25,424 nt of DNA from Taxawa tesnikishii (nom. ined.). Taxonomy: Eukaryota > Ascomycota > Dothideomycetes > Dothideales. Every line of letters starts with the position of its first letter. The first letter of the stretch is position 1. The notes under the pieces are model-generated. The model searched no databases and was not told where the DNA came from. It saw nothing but the letters and a program-made list of their open reading frames with translations. Position numbers and translations under genes: made by a program. This document shows, piece after piece, positions 1-10,183 of this stretch. The stretch spans positions 1 through 25,424 of the forward strand of contig JAPDRO010000032.1 of the NCBI GenBank assembly GCA_030247885.1, in the 5' to 3' direction.

Positions 1-127
1 TGTAGCTCTTTAATCGACGAACAGTCGAACCCTTCATGATTTTTGCATTCATGTGGATGAGCTAAGCCGACATCGAGGTGCCAAACCGCGCACTCAATTT
101 GTACTCTCTTGCGCAAATTAGCCTGTT
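1..127 (-). rRNA. rnl: large subunit rRNA, 3' exon, domain V part
   Basis: Read on the minus strand this begins, directly after the intron, with the conserved AACAGGCTAAT of domain V and continues through GGCACCTCGATGTCGGCT and the A-loop region CTGTTCGTCGATTAAAG, all peptidyl-transferase centre sequence of the mitochondrial 23S-like rRNA. The exon stops at the window edge inside domain V and resumes at the other end of the window (25424 downwards). About 45-50 bases expected between the two edges, including the counterparts of E. coli U2585 and A2602, are present at neither end. Confidence 0.95.
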
Positions 128-1622
128 CAAATCTGTTAGAATAAATTATTATTTATTTCCATATCTTACAATATGGTTCAGACTATTTTATCATTTATTA
201 ATTTTTTTCTTATTAGTTACCGCTAACTCAACCTTTTATACCAAATGAACCTATTCTTGTTTTAGATTTTAAGTTAGTATATTGTATATTTGATTTTAAA
301 TTTCCTTTTAAAATTATTGAAGAAATACCTCTAAAAGAAGAATCTAAATTTAAAAGATTTCCTTTATACTTTAGTTTAAAGACAGAACGAGACGCTGTAT
401 AACGTCTGCTTAGTCTTCCTTTAGCTTCTAATCTAAAACCAGTTGTATGTTTGTATTTAAGATTATTAATTATAATATTTCTTAATAACAATTTATTATC
501 TATTTTTTTGAGTTACATCGTTTAAAAAGATTTTTTTATATATTTTTACCTTATCTTTCAATTTATTAAGTATTTTACGCATTTTTCTTTTATTACGTGT
601 TAATTTTAATTTTACACTTTCAGATAATATATCACTGTTTAAATAAAAACGTTTTAAATTAATTAGATTGAATTCCACATTTTTATTAAATAATGTTTCT
701 AAATGTTTCTTTAATAAACGAAGATAAGTATAATTTAATTTAGATTTATTCACATATATAAGTTGTTTGTATAAAAAATATAAACGTAATTTTTTCATAG
801 TTAAATTTAAAACATTTTTATAAAATAAACCTGTATAACTAGATAATTCTTTAAATGTTTTTATTTTATAATTTCTGTTTTTTTACTATATCTAATATTT
901 TTATTAATAAATATTTATCTTTGTTAATTTCACTTAAAGATTCAAAACCTTTCATTAGTATTGATCTTAAGGTTTTAATATAATTTGCATTAATATTTTT
1001 CTTTTTAGTAAAAAATTTATTTAAATATATATTTTTTAATTTAGATAAATAATTGTTTTTTGTCTATTAAATATGTATATATTAACTAAAACACTGTTAT
1101 TTTTATGTTTGAACTCACCATTACTTAAATAAATACGATTAGAAGATAATCTTCTTAATCTAAGTAATAATCTTTTAGTTCTTATGTTTTTTTCTAAACT
1201 TTTATTAAAAAGATTGAAAAAACTTTTAATAATTTTCATAGCGGTAACAGTTGTAGAAGGTATTAAACTTAAATTATTTTTATTGTAAACATATATGCTA
1301 TTATTTCATTCTCTAACTGAAGACGGAAAATGTTTAGATTTTTTTCCGAATTAAGTTTAGTTGTTTCAGTAACACTTTTTAATGATTTTTCGGATGAATT
1401 TATCATAATATAAAATAGATATTTTGTAACTATATTTTAACATTTAAATTATAGATTACAAAATTTGTTTTTAATAAAGAAAAAAATTTTTTAAATGCTG
1501 GATTATTAGTCGTTGGGCGTTCTTTGTATTAAAACAAAGTTTCGCTTCAAATTAACTTTAAAAGTTTTTTTGAATTTAACCCAGTTTTAAACCATGCCGT
1601 TTGGCATGGAAGGACAATTATT
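128..1622 (-). other. group I intron in rnl at the U2449 site (mL2449), hosting rps3
   Basis: The upstream exon ends GGGAT (1627-1623) and the downstream exon starts AACAGGCTAAT (127 downwards), exactly the junction after E. coli U2449. The intron ends in G (position 128), as group I introns do. A strong early hairpin CCATGCC/GGCATGG lies just inside the 5' end (about 1593-1610). A GACTA element (about 1506-1510) can pair with TAGTC (about 181-185), consistent with the R and S strands of P7. rps3 lies between them, that is, in the P8 loop, the arrangement known for this intron in Pezizomycotina. No LAGLIDADG or GIY-YIG motif is visible. Total length is 1495 bases. Confidence 0.9.
213..1406 (-). 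CDS. rps3: mitochondrial ribosomal protein S3, intron-encoded, frame broken at four homopolymers
   Basis: Small-subunit ribosomal protein uS3m of the mitoribosome, encoded inside the rnl intron. Family landmarks appear in order: an N-terminal REWNNSIYVYN motif, TKRLLLRLRRLSS, FNRQKNNYL, FKELSSYTGLFYKN, LLKKHLETLFNKNVEFNLIN, FYLNSDILSE, and the C-terminal signature GFRLEAKGRLSRRYTASRS followed by SKTRIGSFGIKGWVSGN and TAA. TGA is Trp twice. Four frame slips occur: one base short in T7 1339-1345 and T6 1056-1061, one base long in T7 878-884 and T7 503-509. They cancel, so the raw length (1194) is already a multiple of three and gives about 397 residues. Conserved blocks survive on both sides of each slip, so I infer sequencing error; a recently dying gene cannot be excluded. 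The start is the ATG at 1406. Confidence 0.85.
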
Positions 1623-4330
1623 ATCCCTAGCGTAACTTTTTCTATAATCCAAGACCTTTCCTTAATGCATCTTGTGATCATATGCCCCGCTTACGCGACT
1701 GATAGACTTGTAGGTCAAACAGTAAAGCAAGATTTAGCCATTAAACTTTTAAAGTATAATTAATTATCATAGTATCATAATACTACAACTAAAACAATTT
1801 ATATCTATAAATTGTTTTATACATCTATTCACCATATAGTTAAAATCTTACTTAAAAAAATATAATTGTACTTAAAACAATCATAGCTGAATAATTATAT
1901 AAAAATTAATAACAAATTAAAATAAAATGTAACTAATTATTAATTACATTACGTATAAATCATACGTATTTACTATTAGAAAATTGGATATACCCAGGTA
2001 CTTTTTGTGGGATCTGTGCCCCGCATAAACTGCCTTCTAATCAATTGACTAGAATAAAGTAAATAAAGGTGTCTCATTGTTGTTGCATTAGGCACATAAA
2101 ACAGGTACGATATTCAACGTAGAACGCTAAATATTGTACTTTTCCCTAAATAGGTAGAATCAGAGGTTTTATAATTTTATAGTAGATATAAATCTACACC
2201 TAATACCTCTACCTTATACACTTGTAATTCTTATATTTTAGCCTAAATTAGTAACAGTAAAGCTGCATAGGGTCTTCTCGTCTATCTAGAGGTAAACAGT
2301 ATCTGCACTGCTATTCCAATTTCACTGAGACAATCATCGAGACAGCTGTTGTATCGTTAAGTCATTCATGCAGGACCGCATTTAACGGCCAAGGTATTTC
2401 GCTACCTTAGGACCCTCATAGGTAAGGCCGCCATTAATCGGGGTTTCCATCCAGACCTAACCTTTTAGTTTTAAGCCCATTAGTTACCCAGCCGACATTG
2501 GGCAGACATCACACTCAATACTTTGATATTTTATCTTTGCAGAGTGCTGTGTTTTTATTAAACAGTCGTACAACATTATTTTATGTTTCCTCTTATCCTT
2601 AATTTAATTAAATCATACCTGTAAGGTATGTTAACCTAATGATAATGGCCCTCCTTATCCCGAAGTTACGGTAGTCAATTTGCCGAGTTCCTTAATGATT
2701 GTTCACTCAAACGCCTTTGTATTCTCTACTTGCTTACTTGTGATAGTTTTTAGAGACGGTATTAATGTTTTTCCAGAACTAATTTTACTTTAATTAGTTT
2801 TAAGTCTTTTAACTTCTCATCGTTAAAAAAATTTCAATAAGTACAGTACAATTTGCTTAACATTCAGCAGATTTGTTTCTAACGAAAATTTCGTAAAAAA
2901 CAACTTAATATAAGACTTCCCGTCCCCGCATTTTATGATAAAAGACAAAATTCATTATATATTCTTATATCTATACTTACAGATAATACACAAATTTTCT
3001 GTAGGGACCCTTATTCCATTTTTTTATTTAACTTAGAGGCCGTAAATTTAAATTGCGCTCCGTGTCTCATAAGCTTAAGGCGGAAAAAACACGACTATTA
3101 GATAAAAAGATCGAGAACCCCGTTCTTTTTTATTTTCATAGTACAAATGTTTTTTGTTCTTTTCGTTACTCATGTCAGCATTCTCTCTTGGATCATCTTA
3201 CATTACATTTAGTCTTATAAAGAAAAAATCTTAGATTTATCCAATGTTCCGCTACCCCATAGATAATTAATTATCTATGGACAAGGTTTCGGTATATTAT
3301 TTAGATCCGTTATATTTTCGGTATGATCTTCTGGTTTTATATCAGTGCTCTGTTACGAGATCTTTAAAAAATGGCCGCTTCTAAGCCTATTTCCTGATTG
3401 TATTACAAAAAAACATCCTTAATTTCACTCAACAATAATTTTGGAACCTTAACTCTTGTTCTGGGCTGTTTCCCTTTAGACATACAACCTTATCGCACTA
3501 TGTCCGATTATTCAACATTCATCTTTGCCCTTCCGAGTGCAAAATCTCTCCGATAAAATCTTTACGATCCCCGATGTATTCAAAATAAATTTGATCGAGA
3601 TCACAGTTCTGTACCTGCTAAGATGTTAATTAAATTACCTACTCATATAGGTTTCGCGGAAAACCAGCTATACTAGTCAGTTTTGTCTTTCACTAACTTA
3701 CCACAATTCTTCGGATATCTATACAACGATAACCCGTTCGGACCTTTATAATCCTGATAATGGTAAGATCACTAGTCTTCGGGTCTAAGGTTAGATACTT
3801 CTCATTTTTACATAATCGATTTCTCTGAAAAAATGCTAAAGCAGTTCGGCATGCCTACTAAGCTTTAGACTTATAATTTTTGCATCTAAAATTAACTTGC
3901 TGACCCATTATGCAAAAGGTACGCTTTTGTATTTTATTTAAAATTTTCTCAAGCTGCTTATAAAACTACTATTAAATATATTCCCTCACGGTACTATTCA
4001 CTATTGCTTATAAACCATATTTAGCTTTAGAGGAAGGTACCCCTTTATTCAAACAGAAACACCGTTTTACTTAAAAAGATAAGTTTTTTGAATTACTTAT
4101 CGAAGCTTTTCTACCTTAATTCACATTTTTTGTAGAATCTCGTTTGATTTCTTTTCCTAAAGTTACTAAGATATTTCAATTCACTTCGTTTAGATAACCG
4201 AAGTCTCATAGTATTTGAAACGGTACTTTAGTTTATAGCGGAACGTTTTCATAATAATTTCTTTTTATACTTTTTTATCATTTAATTAAATGATATGAAC
4301 ATAATATAGTCATTATCGATAATGCTTTCT
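1623..4330 (-). rRNA. rnl: large subunit rRNA, 5' exon (domains I-V)
   Basis: This is the main exon of the 23S-like rRNA. Landmarks on the minus strand include AACGTTCCGCTATAAACT near the 5' end (about 4230-4250), the inter-subunit bridge sequence CTAAGGTAGCGAAATA around 2395-2411, and GTTACGCTAGGGAT at the exon end (1636-1623). Exon sequence totals about 3.2 kb with the 3' parts, usual for an ascomycete gene, so no second intron is needed. The 5' end is uncertain by about 60 bases because the first helix is poorly conserved. Confidence 0.93.
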
Positions 4331-4824
4331 TATTTAAGATTAAAATTACGTGGAAAATTAAAATGTTGAATAAAATTTTAATAAATAAAACTAATAGGTT
4401 TAAAATATATCATAAAATTTTTGGCTCCACTAAGTAGGAAACACACAAAACAATTCTAGCCTTAAGCGTTTTTATGCTTAAGGGACACATATTTCAATAA
4501 ACAACAATCAAATTAACATTATTGTTTATTCATAACGCTTCACTAACTAAACCGTCACACGAGATAAGTGTACAACATTATTGAGAAAAAATATACTTCT
4601 CCCGTGTAATCAAGGAAATTCTAAATATTACAAAAAAAATACCATTCAAAATTATTCCTTACCTTATAAGTGAAAAGGAAATTCTAATTATTACAACTGA
4701 TCTTTTAGAATTTCCTAGTCCTAACATTATAATGAACTTTAGCTAGCAAAACATCAATAATAAAACTAATTATTAGTTAACCGTTATATATTAACTAATT
4801 TCTAGTAATTTTATTTTTAATTAA
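4331..4824. other. spacer between nad4 and rnl, hairpin-rich
   Basis: No conserved gene or tRNA is seen in these roughly 490 bases. The stretch contains an 8-bp perfect hairpin CCTTAAGC/GCTTAAGG (about 4461-4483), an imperfect AAACAACAAT/ATTATTGTTT stem (about 4499-4531), a near-repeat AAGGAAATTCTAA(A/T)TATTACA at about 4613 and 4676, and an inverted copy of its core (TAGAATTTCC, 4708-4717) that closes a 10-bp stem. Because it sits just upstream of rnl, it could hold a promoter, processing sites or an origin, but nothing in it proves that. Confidence 0.6.
4678..4717. repeat. inverted repeat, 10-bp perfect stem
   Basis: GGAAATTCTA at the left is perfectly complementary to TAGAATTTCC at the right, with about 20 bases between them. 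The left arm is also a near-direct repeat of sequence at about 4614-4633. It lies in the rnl-nad4 spacer. A structural or processing role is inference only. Confidence 0.6.
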
Positions 4825-6351
4825 TTATTTAAAATTGTTTGTTGGGGTAAAGTTTATACCATCAAATTCTGGCATATCGTTTGTTGTATAATCATAGAAA
4901 CTGAATAATAAAGTAGTAACATTGTAATTTAAACTGTCTAAAATTATAGAAGGATATATACCTAATACAACTGTAAATACAACCAATATTAAAAGTATTG
5001 AATATTCTCTTTTATTTAAATCTGGTAAATAACTATATCAGCCTTTAAATGTACCACCAAATATTATTCTATTAAACATAAATATTGTATATACTGCAGA
5101 TAATACTATAGAAGATGCACCTAATATACCTGCTAAAGATAATCTTTCAAATATACCATATAAAGACATAAATTCTCCTACAAAATTTAAAGTAAGAGGT
5201 GCTCCACAATTACCTAAACATAATATAAAAAATAAGATAGAAAAGATTGGCATTATTTGAGCTAAACCTCCATAATAATTTATAGTTCTTGTACTAGATC
5301 TGTCATATAATACACCTCCACCACTAATGAAAAGTCCAGAAGATACAAAACCATGAGCTATCCCTAATATTATTCCACCTTGTATACCTTGTATTACATT
5401 ACTTAGTATACCCGCAAAATAGACTGCTGCATGAGATACAGATGAATATGCAATAAGTTCTTTAATATCTATTGTTCTTAATGTACTAAAACTAGCATAT
5501 ATAATTGTTATTACACCTATTACGTAAATTATATATGTATAATTTAAAGAAGCTTTAGGTAATAAAGGTAACATTAATCTAAATATACCATATAAACTTA
5601 ATTTTAAAACTATACCTGCTAAAATAATACTTCCTGATAATGGTGATTCAACATGAGCTTTTAATAATCAAGTATTTAAAAAAATTACTGGTGTTTTTAC
5701 AGCAAAAGCTAAAAAATTCCCATAAATAAAAAGACTTGTGTTAAATAACCATAATCTGTTTTATATATAATATCCATATCAGTACAACCGCTTAAAGATG
5801 AAATTGTAATTATAGACAATAGCATAAACAATGAACCTAAAAATGTGTATAAGAAAAAATAGAAACTCGCTCTAAGTTTATCTGTAGACCCAAAAATTCC
5901 TATCAAAATGAATAAAGGAGCTAAAATACTTTCAAAAAATATAAAACATTAATATATCTAATACAGTATATATTAATAACAATGCAGATTCTAATAATAA
6001 TATTATTACTAAGAAATAAGTTGTTTTTGTATTTATTGATTTTCAATTGGATATTATAGATATAGGTGCAATTAAAGTAGTCAATAACACAAAATATATA
6101 GATAAACCATCTAAGCCCAAATAAAAATCATAATGGGCAACTGAATAGTGTTCTTGCACAAATTGAAAATGTTTACTACTATTATCAAATAAAAATCATA
6201 TGATTAAAGAGATAAATAAATCAATTATAGTTATAGTTAAAGCCGTAATTTTTAAAACATTATCAGCTCCTTTATAATTTCTATCTGTGTAAAATATAAA
6301 TATTATAAATGTCCCAAGTATCGGTAATAGTATTAACAAAGATAATAACAT
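4825..6351 (-). CDS. nad4: NADH dehydrogenase subunit 4, two frame slips
   Basis: Hydrophobic proton-pumping subunit ND4 of respiratory complex I in the inner membrane. Recognised by FESILAPLFILIGIFGS, TPVIFLNTWLLKAHVESPLSGS (the piperidine-ring region shared by ND2/4/5), IDIKELIAYSSVSHAA and APLTLNFVGEF. It starts at ATG 6351 and ends FKGW...NNFK, TAA; TGA is Trp in NTWLL and FKGW. Slips: A6 5934-5939, where the family's FYIFFES needs two more bases (FYIFES needs one fewer), and A6 5711-5716, one base short within GIFLAFAVKTP. The size is about 508 residues. It follows nad5 after a 164-base spacer and is the last gene before rnl in the transcription direction. Confidence 0.93.
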
Positions 6352-6515
6352 GATAAATATAGATGAATAAAAACCTATTACTGCTTAAATTAATTACGCT
6401 AATAACGGAGGATGTTAAAAGCAGGCACTTTCTTAATGAATTTGAATAATGATAAATTATTTTTTATTAAAATAATTTAAAGATTTAGTAACGATTAATA
6501 TATAATATTCTTAAT

Positions 6516-8494
6516 CTATAACTTACGGTTTGTATTTTTCATGGTAATAGCGATTAAAGCGTGTATTATAATAAAAATATTATATTCACTAAAATAACTT
6601 ACACTAATATAAGCTATCAGTCCTATAAAGATATATAAGGCATAAGTAGTAACAACACCTGTACTTAGAGAATCTATTTTTTTACTCATATTAGTAAGTT
6701 GTTGCTCTAAACCAAAGGGACCAAATAATTCAACTGCTCCTTTATCTAAAACTTTAGTAGTTAGACCACCTAAATTTAGAACTGCTCCAGAAATATATCT
6801 ATTATAATACATTTCTACTAAAAATCTTTGATTGAAAAAACTGAATATATTATAACCAAATCTAGATAATTTAAAATTAACAAGAGATTGAGGATAAAAT
6901 TCTGTAAATGCGATAGAACATATAGTTAAAACAATAGTAAAGAATAGAGGTGATAATTTATATATTGTTTTAACTCCAAATTCTGTGTCTAACGTAAGTT
7001 CATGGTGAGGATGTATATATAATGCATTATCTGAAAAGAAATCAGAACCTAAACCTATAAAAAGATCTTTAGTTAAATACCCAAAAATATAGAAAATACA
7101 CCTAATATTATCAAAGGTGTACTCATAAACAAATCACCTTCATGTGCAGATTTATTTTCTTTATAATTTACTAAAGGACCATTAGGATTAGCTAAGAAAG
7201 TTAGATATAATACTTTAGCTGAATAAAGTGTAGTAAACATAGCACCTATTGTTGCTATGAAATACACGATAATACTAGATAATTTAAATTGACCGTATGC
7301 TGATTCTAAAATAAAATCTTTAGAATAGAATCCTGTCATAAAAGGAAAGGCAACTAAACTCAAAGATGCAGTCAACATAAGTGAATAAGTTAAGGGTAAA
7401 TATGAAATCAAACCTCCATATTTTCTAAAATCTTGGTTATCTGCTACTGCATGTATAACTGAACCAGCACCTAAGAATAATAACGCTTTATAGAAAGCAT
7501 GATTTACTAAATGGAATAAAGCTAAGTTATAACTTGATAAACCAACAGCTATTACCATCATACCTAATTGACTCATAGTTGAATAAGCAATAACTTTTTT
7601 AATATCTTGTTGGAATAAACCAATTAAAGAACTGAATACTGTAGTTATAGCACCTAATCATAAACAAAGTACTAATACTGTTGAACTATATTCTATTAAA
7701 GGTGATGATCTCATTAATAAATATACTCCTGCTGTAACCATAGTAGCGGCGTGTATTAAAGCAGACACAGGTGTTGGACCTTCCATAGCTTGTGGTAATC
7801 AAATATGTAAACCAACCTGTGAACTTTTAGCTGTAGCACCTATTAATAAACAAATACCAATAATTGTAATTATTGTTTCATTATAATAAGGTGCTAATGC
7901 AAATACTGTACTATAATCTATATTTCCAAAAGATCATAATATTGCAAACATACCTACAGTTAATAAACAATCACCTACTCTATTAGTTAATAATGCAGAT
8001 AAAGAACTTTGATTTGCTGCTATTCTAGTAAATCAAAAATTTACTAAAAGATATGAACAAACACCTACACCTTCTCAACCTACAAACATTATTAAATAAT
8101 TATTTCCTGTTACAAGTATAATCATCATAAAAGTGAATAAACTTAAATAACTGAAAAATCTTTGATTATGTGGATCATGACTCATATAACCCACAGAGTA
8201 TACATGTACTAAAGATGATATAATCAATACAGGTATTAACATTGATACGGTTAAAGAATCAAAATTAAATGCTCAAGATACATTTAAATACTCTGCATCT
8301 ATTCATCTGAATAAATGTATTTTCACAGGATTTTTATTTAAACCTACTTCTATAAAGGCTAATATGGCTAAAAGGGTTGTCATTATTACACATGTACATG
8401 TTATTATATGTGCTCCTCTTACTCCAACCTTTCTTCCAAAGAAACCTGAGATTATTGATCCTAATATTGGTAAACCTAGAAGAGCTAGATACAT
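6516..8494 (-). CDS. nad5: NADH dehydrogenase subunit 5, one frame slip
   Basis: Largest membrane subunit (ND5) of complex I, antiporter-like, at the distal tip of the membrane arm. The sequence starts [13 protein letters not shown], then shows [42 protein letters not shown] written here in two parts ([28 protein letters not shown]), the lysine-bearing [15 protein letters not shown] and [20 protein letters not shown] encodes Trp at several sites. One slip occurs at A5 7083-7087, where an extra base gives [20 protein letters not shown]. With it the length is 1980 bases, 659 residues, usual for fungal ND5. The stop is TAG at 6518-6516. The start ATG shares its A with the nad4L stop (TAATG), the typical ascomycete pair. 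Confidence 0.95.
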
Positions 8495-8762
8495 TATTTA
8501 TTTTCTATAGCTATAGATCCCCGCAATCTGTAAAAAGCAACTAATAAACCTAAACCTATTGCAGATTCTGCTCCTGCTATTGTTATAATATATATAGCAA
8601 ATGTTTGTCCTAATATATCATCAAAGCTTAAGGAACTTATCAATATTAGGAAAGTTATTGATAATAACATTATTTCAATTGAAATAAGCATCAATATTAT
8701 ATTTTTTTATTTAAAACAAAACCTAAAGTTCCAATTAAAAATAAAATTAGTGGAAATCTCAT
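8494..8762 (-). CDS. nad4L: NADH dehydrogenase subunit 4L, one frame slip
   Basis: Small membrane subunit ND4L (homologue of bacterial NuoK) of complex I, three transmembrane helices. It starts [18 protein letters not shown] at ATG 8762 and continues [15 protein letters not shown] and [19 protein letters not shown], with the conserved membrane glutamates in SIEIML and GAESAIG. One base is short in T7 8702-8708, between the first helix and the ILMLISIE helix. With it the gene is 270 bases and 89 residues, matching the usual 89. It overlaps nad5 by one base, so the two are almost certainly translated from one message, probably with coupling. Confidence 0.95.
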
Positions 8763-8799
8763 ATAAAATTTAGCTGATTAATTATGTATTACTAATTAT

Positions 8800-8872
8800 G
8801 GGTAAATACTTTGAATTGAACAAAGAATTACTATGCCACAAATAGTTGTTTTACCATTAAACTATATCTACC
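8800..8872 (-). tRNA. trnH: tRNA-His (GUG)
   Basis: A cloverleaf forms on the minus strand: acceptor GGTAGAT/ATTTACC (one G-U), anticodon stem ACTAT/ATAGT closing loop TTGTGGC, T-arm GTTCAATTC. The discriminator is C, as in many tRNA-His. It is isolated between atp9 and nad4L and may act as a processing punctuation mark there. Confidence 0.93.
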
Positions 8873-8888
8873 TTACATAGTAAAAAAA

Positions 8889-9149
<261 letters not shown>

Positions 9150-9181
9150 TCAGCATTTTTTATTAAGATTGGTTTTCTTAG

Positions 9182-9198
9182 CTTGGTTCTAGACCAAG
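9182..9198. repeat. small hairpin upstream of atp9
   Basis: CTTGGT and ACCAAG form a 6-bp stem around a 5-base loop, in the 110-base leader between trnR(UCU) and atp9. It could mark a processing point or affect translation of atp9; this is inferred only from position. Confidence 0.4.
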
Positions 9199-9223
9199 AT
9201 TGAAATATTTAATAGCTAAAAGC

Positions 9224-9294
9224 TTTCTTATCCCGGAATTGAACCAAGATCGGAATATTAGAAGTATTCTGCTCTACCATTGAGCTAATAAGAA
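9224..9294 (-). tRNA. trnR(ucu): tRNA-Arg (UCU)
   Basis: Acceptor TTCTTAT/ATAAGAA is perfect, D-arm AGCTCAATGGTAGAGC is canonical, and anticodon stem GAATA/TATTC closes loop CTTCTAA, anticodon TCT. It reads AGA/AGG, and is the 3'-most member of the twelve-tRNA cluster upstream of atp9. Confidence 0.95.
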
Positions 9295-9296
9295 TT

Positions 9297-9379
9297 AGGA
9301 AGAAAAGGAATCGAACCTTCGATGGCCTATAGCCATTGAGTTTACAGCTCAACCCGTAAACCAACAAACGGACCCTTCC
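9297..9379 (-). tRNA. trnY: tRNA-Tyr (GUA)
   Basis: This is a class II tRNA with a long variable arm. Acceptor GGAAGGG/TTCTTCC uses two G-U pairs, and anticodon stem TTGAG/CTCAA closes loop CTGTAAA, anticodon GTA. T-arm is AAGG-TTCGATT-CCTT. Confidence 0.94.
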
Positions 9380-9396
9380 TTTACCCTGTTCCCTCT

Positions 9397-9469
9397 TACC
9401 AAGAGAGAAATTCGAATTCTCATTATTAACGCATGAAATTAATGTTCTAACCAATTGAACTATCTTGGC
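9397..9469 (-). tRNA. trnM(cau): tRNA with CAU anticodon (Met, or Ile reading AUA)
   Basis: Acceptor GCCAAGA/TCTTGGT (G-U first pair), D-arm AGTTCAATTGGTTAGAAC, anticodon stem TTAAT/GTTAA closing loop TTCATGC. It is one of three CAU tRNAs here. As AUA is isoleucine in code 4 and tRNA-Ile(GAU) should not read it, one of the three is probably a lysidine-modified tRNA-Ile; which one cannot be told by eye. Confidence 0.9.
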
Positions 9470-9512
9470 TTTTTCTAAAGTTATAATTTAAGTAAATATT
9501 TATATATTTCTC

Positions 9513-9585
9513 TAAGGCCAGAATGATTTGAACACTCATCTAAGCTGTCATGAGCAGCTGGCTTTGCCAATTAAGCTATAGCCTT
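9513..9585 (-). tRNA. trnM(cau): tRNA-Met (CAU), second copy
   Basis: Acceptor AAGGCTA/TGGCCTT, anticodon stem AGCTG/CAGCT perfect, loop CTCATGA, anticodon CAT, T-arm GTGTTCAAATCAT. Its loop matches that of the CAU tRNA at 23802-23870. The initiator or elongator role is not assigned. Confidence 0.92.
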
Positions 9586-9665
9586 AAAATTTATTTTTTG
9601 TTTTTTTACCTTTTAATCATTTATTATTAACTATAATCAATTTAGAAAAAACACAAAAATTTATG

Positions 9666-9737
9666 CGCCTTTAAGATGACTCGAACACCTAACCCAAATA
9701 TTAACAGTATTTTGCTCTACCTTTGAGCTATAAAGGC
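9666..9737 (-). tRNA. trnN: tRNA-Asn (GUU)
   Basis: Acceptor GCCTTTA/TAAAGGC is perfect, D-arm AGCTCAAAGGTAGAGC, anticodon stem AAATA/TATTT with loop CTGTTAA, anticodon GTT, T-arm AGGTGTTCGAGTCATCT. Confidence 0.95.
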
Positions 9738-9762
9738 TTTTAGATCTTTTTAATAATTATTT

Positions 9763-9835
9763 TAGGAATAAGGAAGAATCGAACTTCTAATTGTTGATCT
9801 GCAATCAAAATGCAAACCTTTTGCAGCTTATTCCT
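9763..9835 (-). tRNA. trnC: tRNA-Cys (GCA)
   Basis: Acceptor AGGAATA/TATTCCT is perfect. The anticodon stem TTTGA/TCAAC has a T-C mismatch at its outer end and loop TTGCAGA, anticodon GCA. T-arm is AGAAG-TTCGATT-CTTCC. It is one base from trnR(ACG). Confidence 0.93.
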
Positions 9836-9836
9836 T

Positions 9837-9910
9837 AAGAAGTGGACAAGACTTGAACCTGTATGAATGTGTCCGTAGCACAACGTTCTACCAATTAAAC
9901 TACCACTTCT
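9837..9910 (-). tRNA. trnR(acg): tRNA-Arg (ACG)
   Basis: Acceptor AGAAGTG/CACTTCT... forms a perfect 7-bp stem with its partner, anticodon stem TTGTG/CACAT closes loop CTACGGA, anticodon ACG, so it reads CGN codons. T-arm is CAGG-TTCAAGT-CTTG. Confidence 0.94.
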
Positions 9911-9941
9911 ATTTTTATTAAAAGGTCTTTTAATAAAATTT

Positions 9942-10014
9942 TTATGTTGGGGCGACTCGAACACCCAATAGTAAATACCAAAAATTTATGACTTACCGAT
10001 TAGTCGACAACATA
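9942..10014 (-). tRNA. trnQ: tRNA-Gln (UUG)
   Basis: Acceptor TATGTTG/CAACATA is perfect, D-stem GAC/GTC, anticodon stem TAAAT/ATTTA closes loop TTTTGGT, anticodon TTG; T-stem GGGTG/CGCCC with loop TTCGAGT. Confidence 0.94.
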
Positions 10015-10017
10015 TAA

Positions 10018-10100
10018 TATGGGTAACAAGACTTGAACTTGTAAAGTTAAAACTATTCCGTCCTAAGCGGAACCTGGTTACCAAATTTCAGCATACCCAT
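10018..10100 (-). tRNA. trnL(uag): tRNA-Leu (UAG)
   Basis: Class II tRNA with long variable arm. Acceptor ATGGGTA/TACCCAT is perfect; anticodon stem TTCCG/CGGAA closes loop CTTAGGA, anticodon TAG, reading CUN; T-stem ACAAG/CTTGT with loop TTCAAGT. Confidence 0.95.
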
Positions 10101-10104
10101 CTAA

Positions 10105-10177
10105 TGCTCGAGATAAGACTTGAACTTATAACCTAATCATCTTCAGTGATCCGCTCTACCAATTGAGCTTCTCGAGC
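10105..10177 (-). tRNA. trnF: tRNA-Phe (GAA)
   Basis: Acceptor GCTCGAG/CTCGAGC is perfect and GC-rich for this genome. D-arm AGCTCAATTGGTAGAGC, anticodon stem GATCA/TGATT with loop CTGAAGA, anticodon GAA. A GC-rich spacer hairpin lies 6 bases from its 5' end. Confidence 0.95.
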
Positions 10178-10183
10178 CTTTCC

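Noticed and set aside
496-798. Separate 100-codon gene starting at the ATG at 798
   Set aside because: It is the middle of rps3; the frame joins the preceding FKELSSYTGLFYKN block and the following GFRLEAKGR block once run-length slips are allowed.
128-1622. Homing endonuclease in the rnl intron
   Set aside because: The only coding content is rps3; no LAGLIDADG or GIY-YIG motif is visible in any frame.
8492-8496. nad4L-nad5 overlap as something unusual
   Set aside because: The one-base TAATG overlap is the usual arrangement in ascomycete mitochondria.
9209-9454. Minus-strand open frames across the tRNA clusters (also 9740-9964, 10156-10359, 13740-13949)
   Set aside because: They run through complete cloverleaf tRNAs and show no protein family features.
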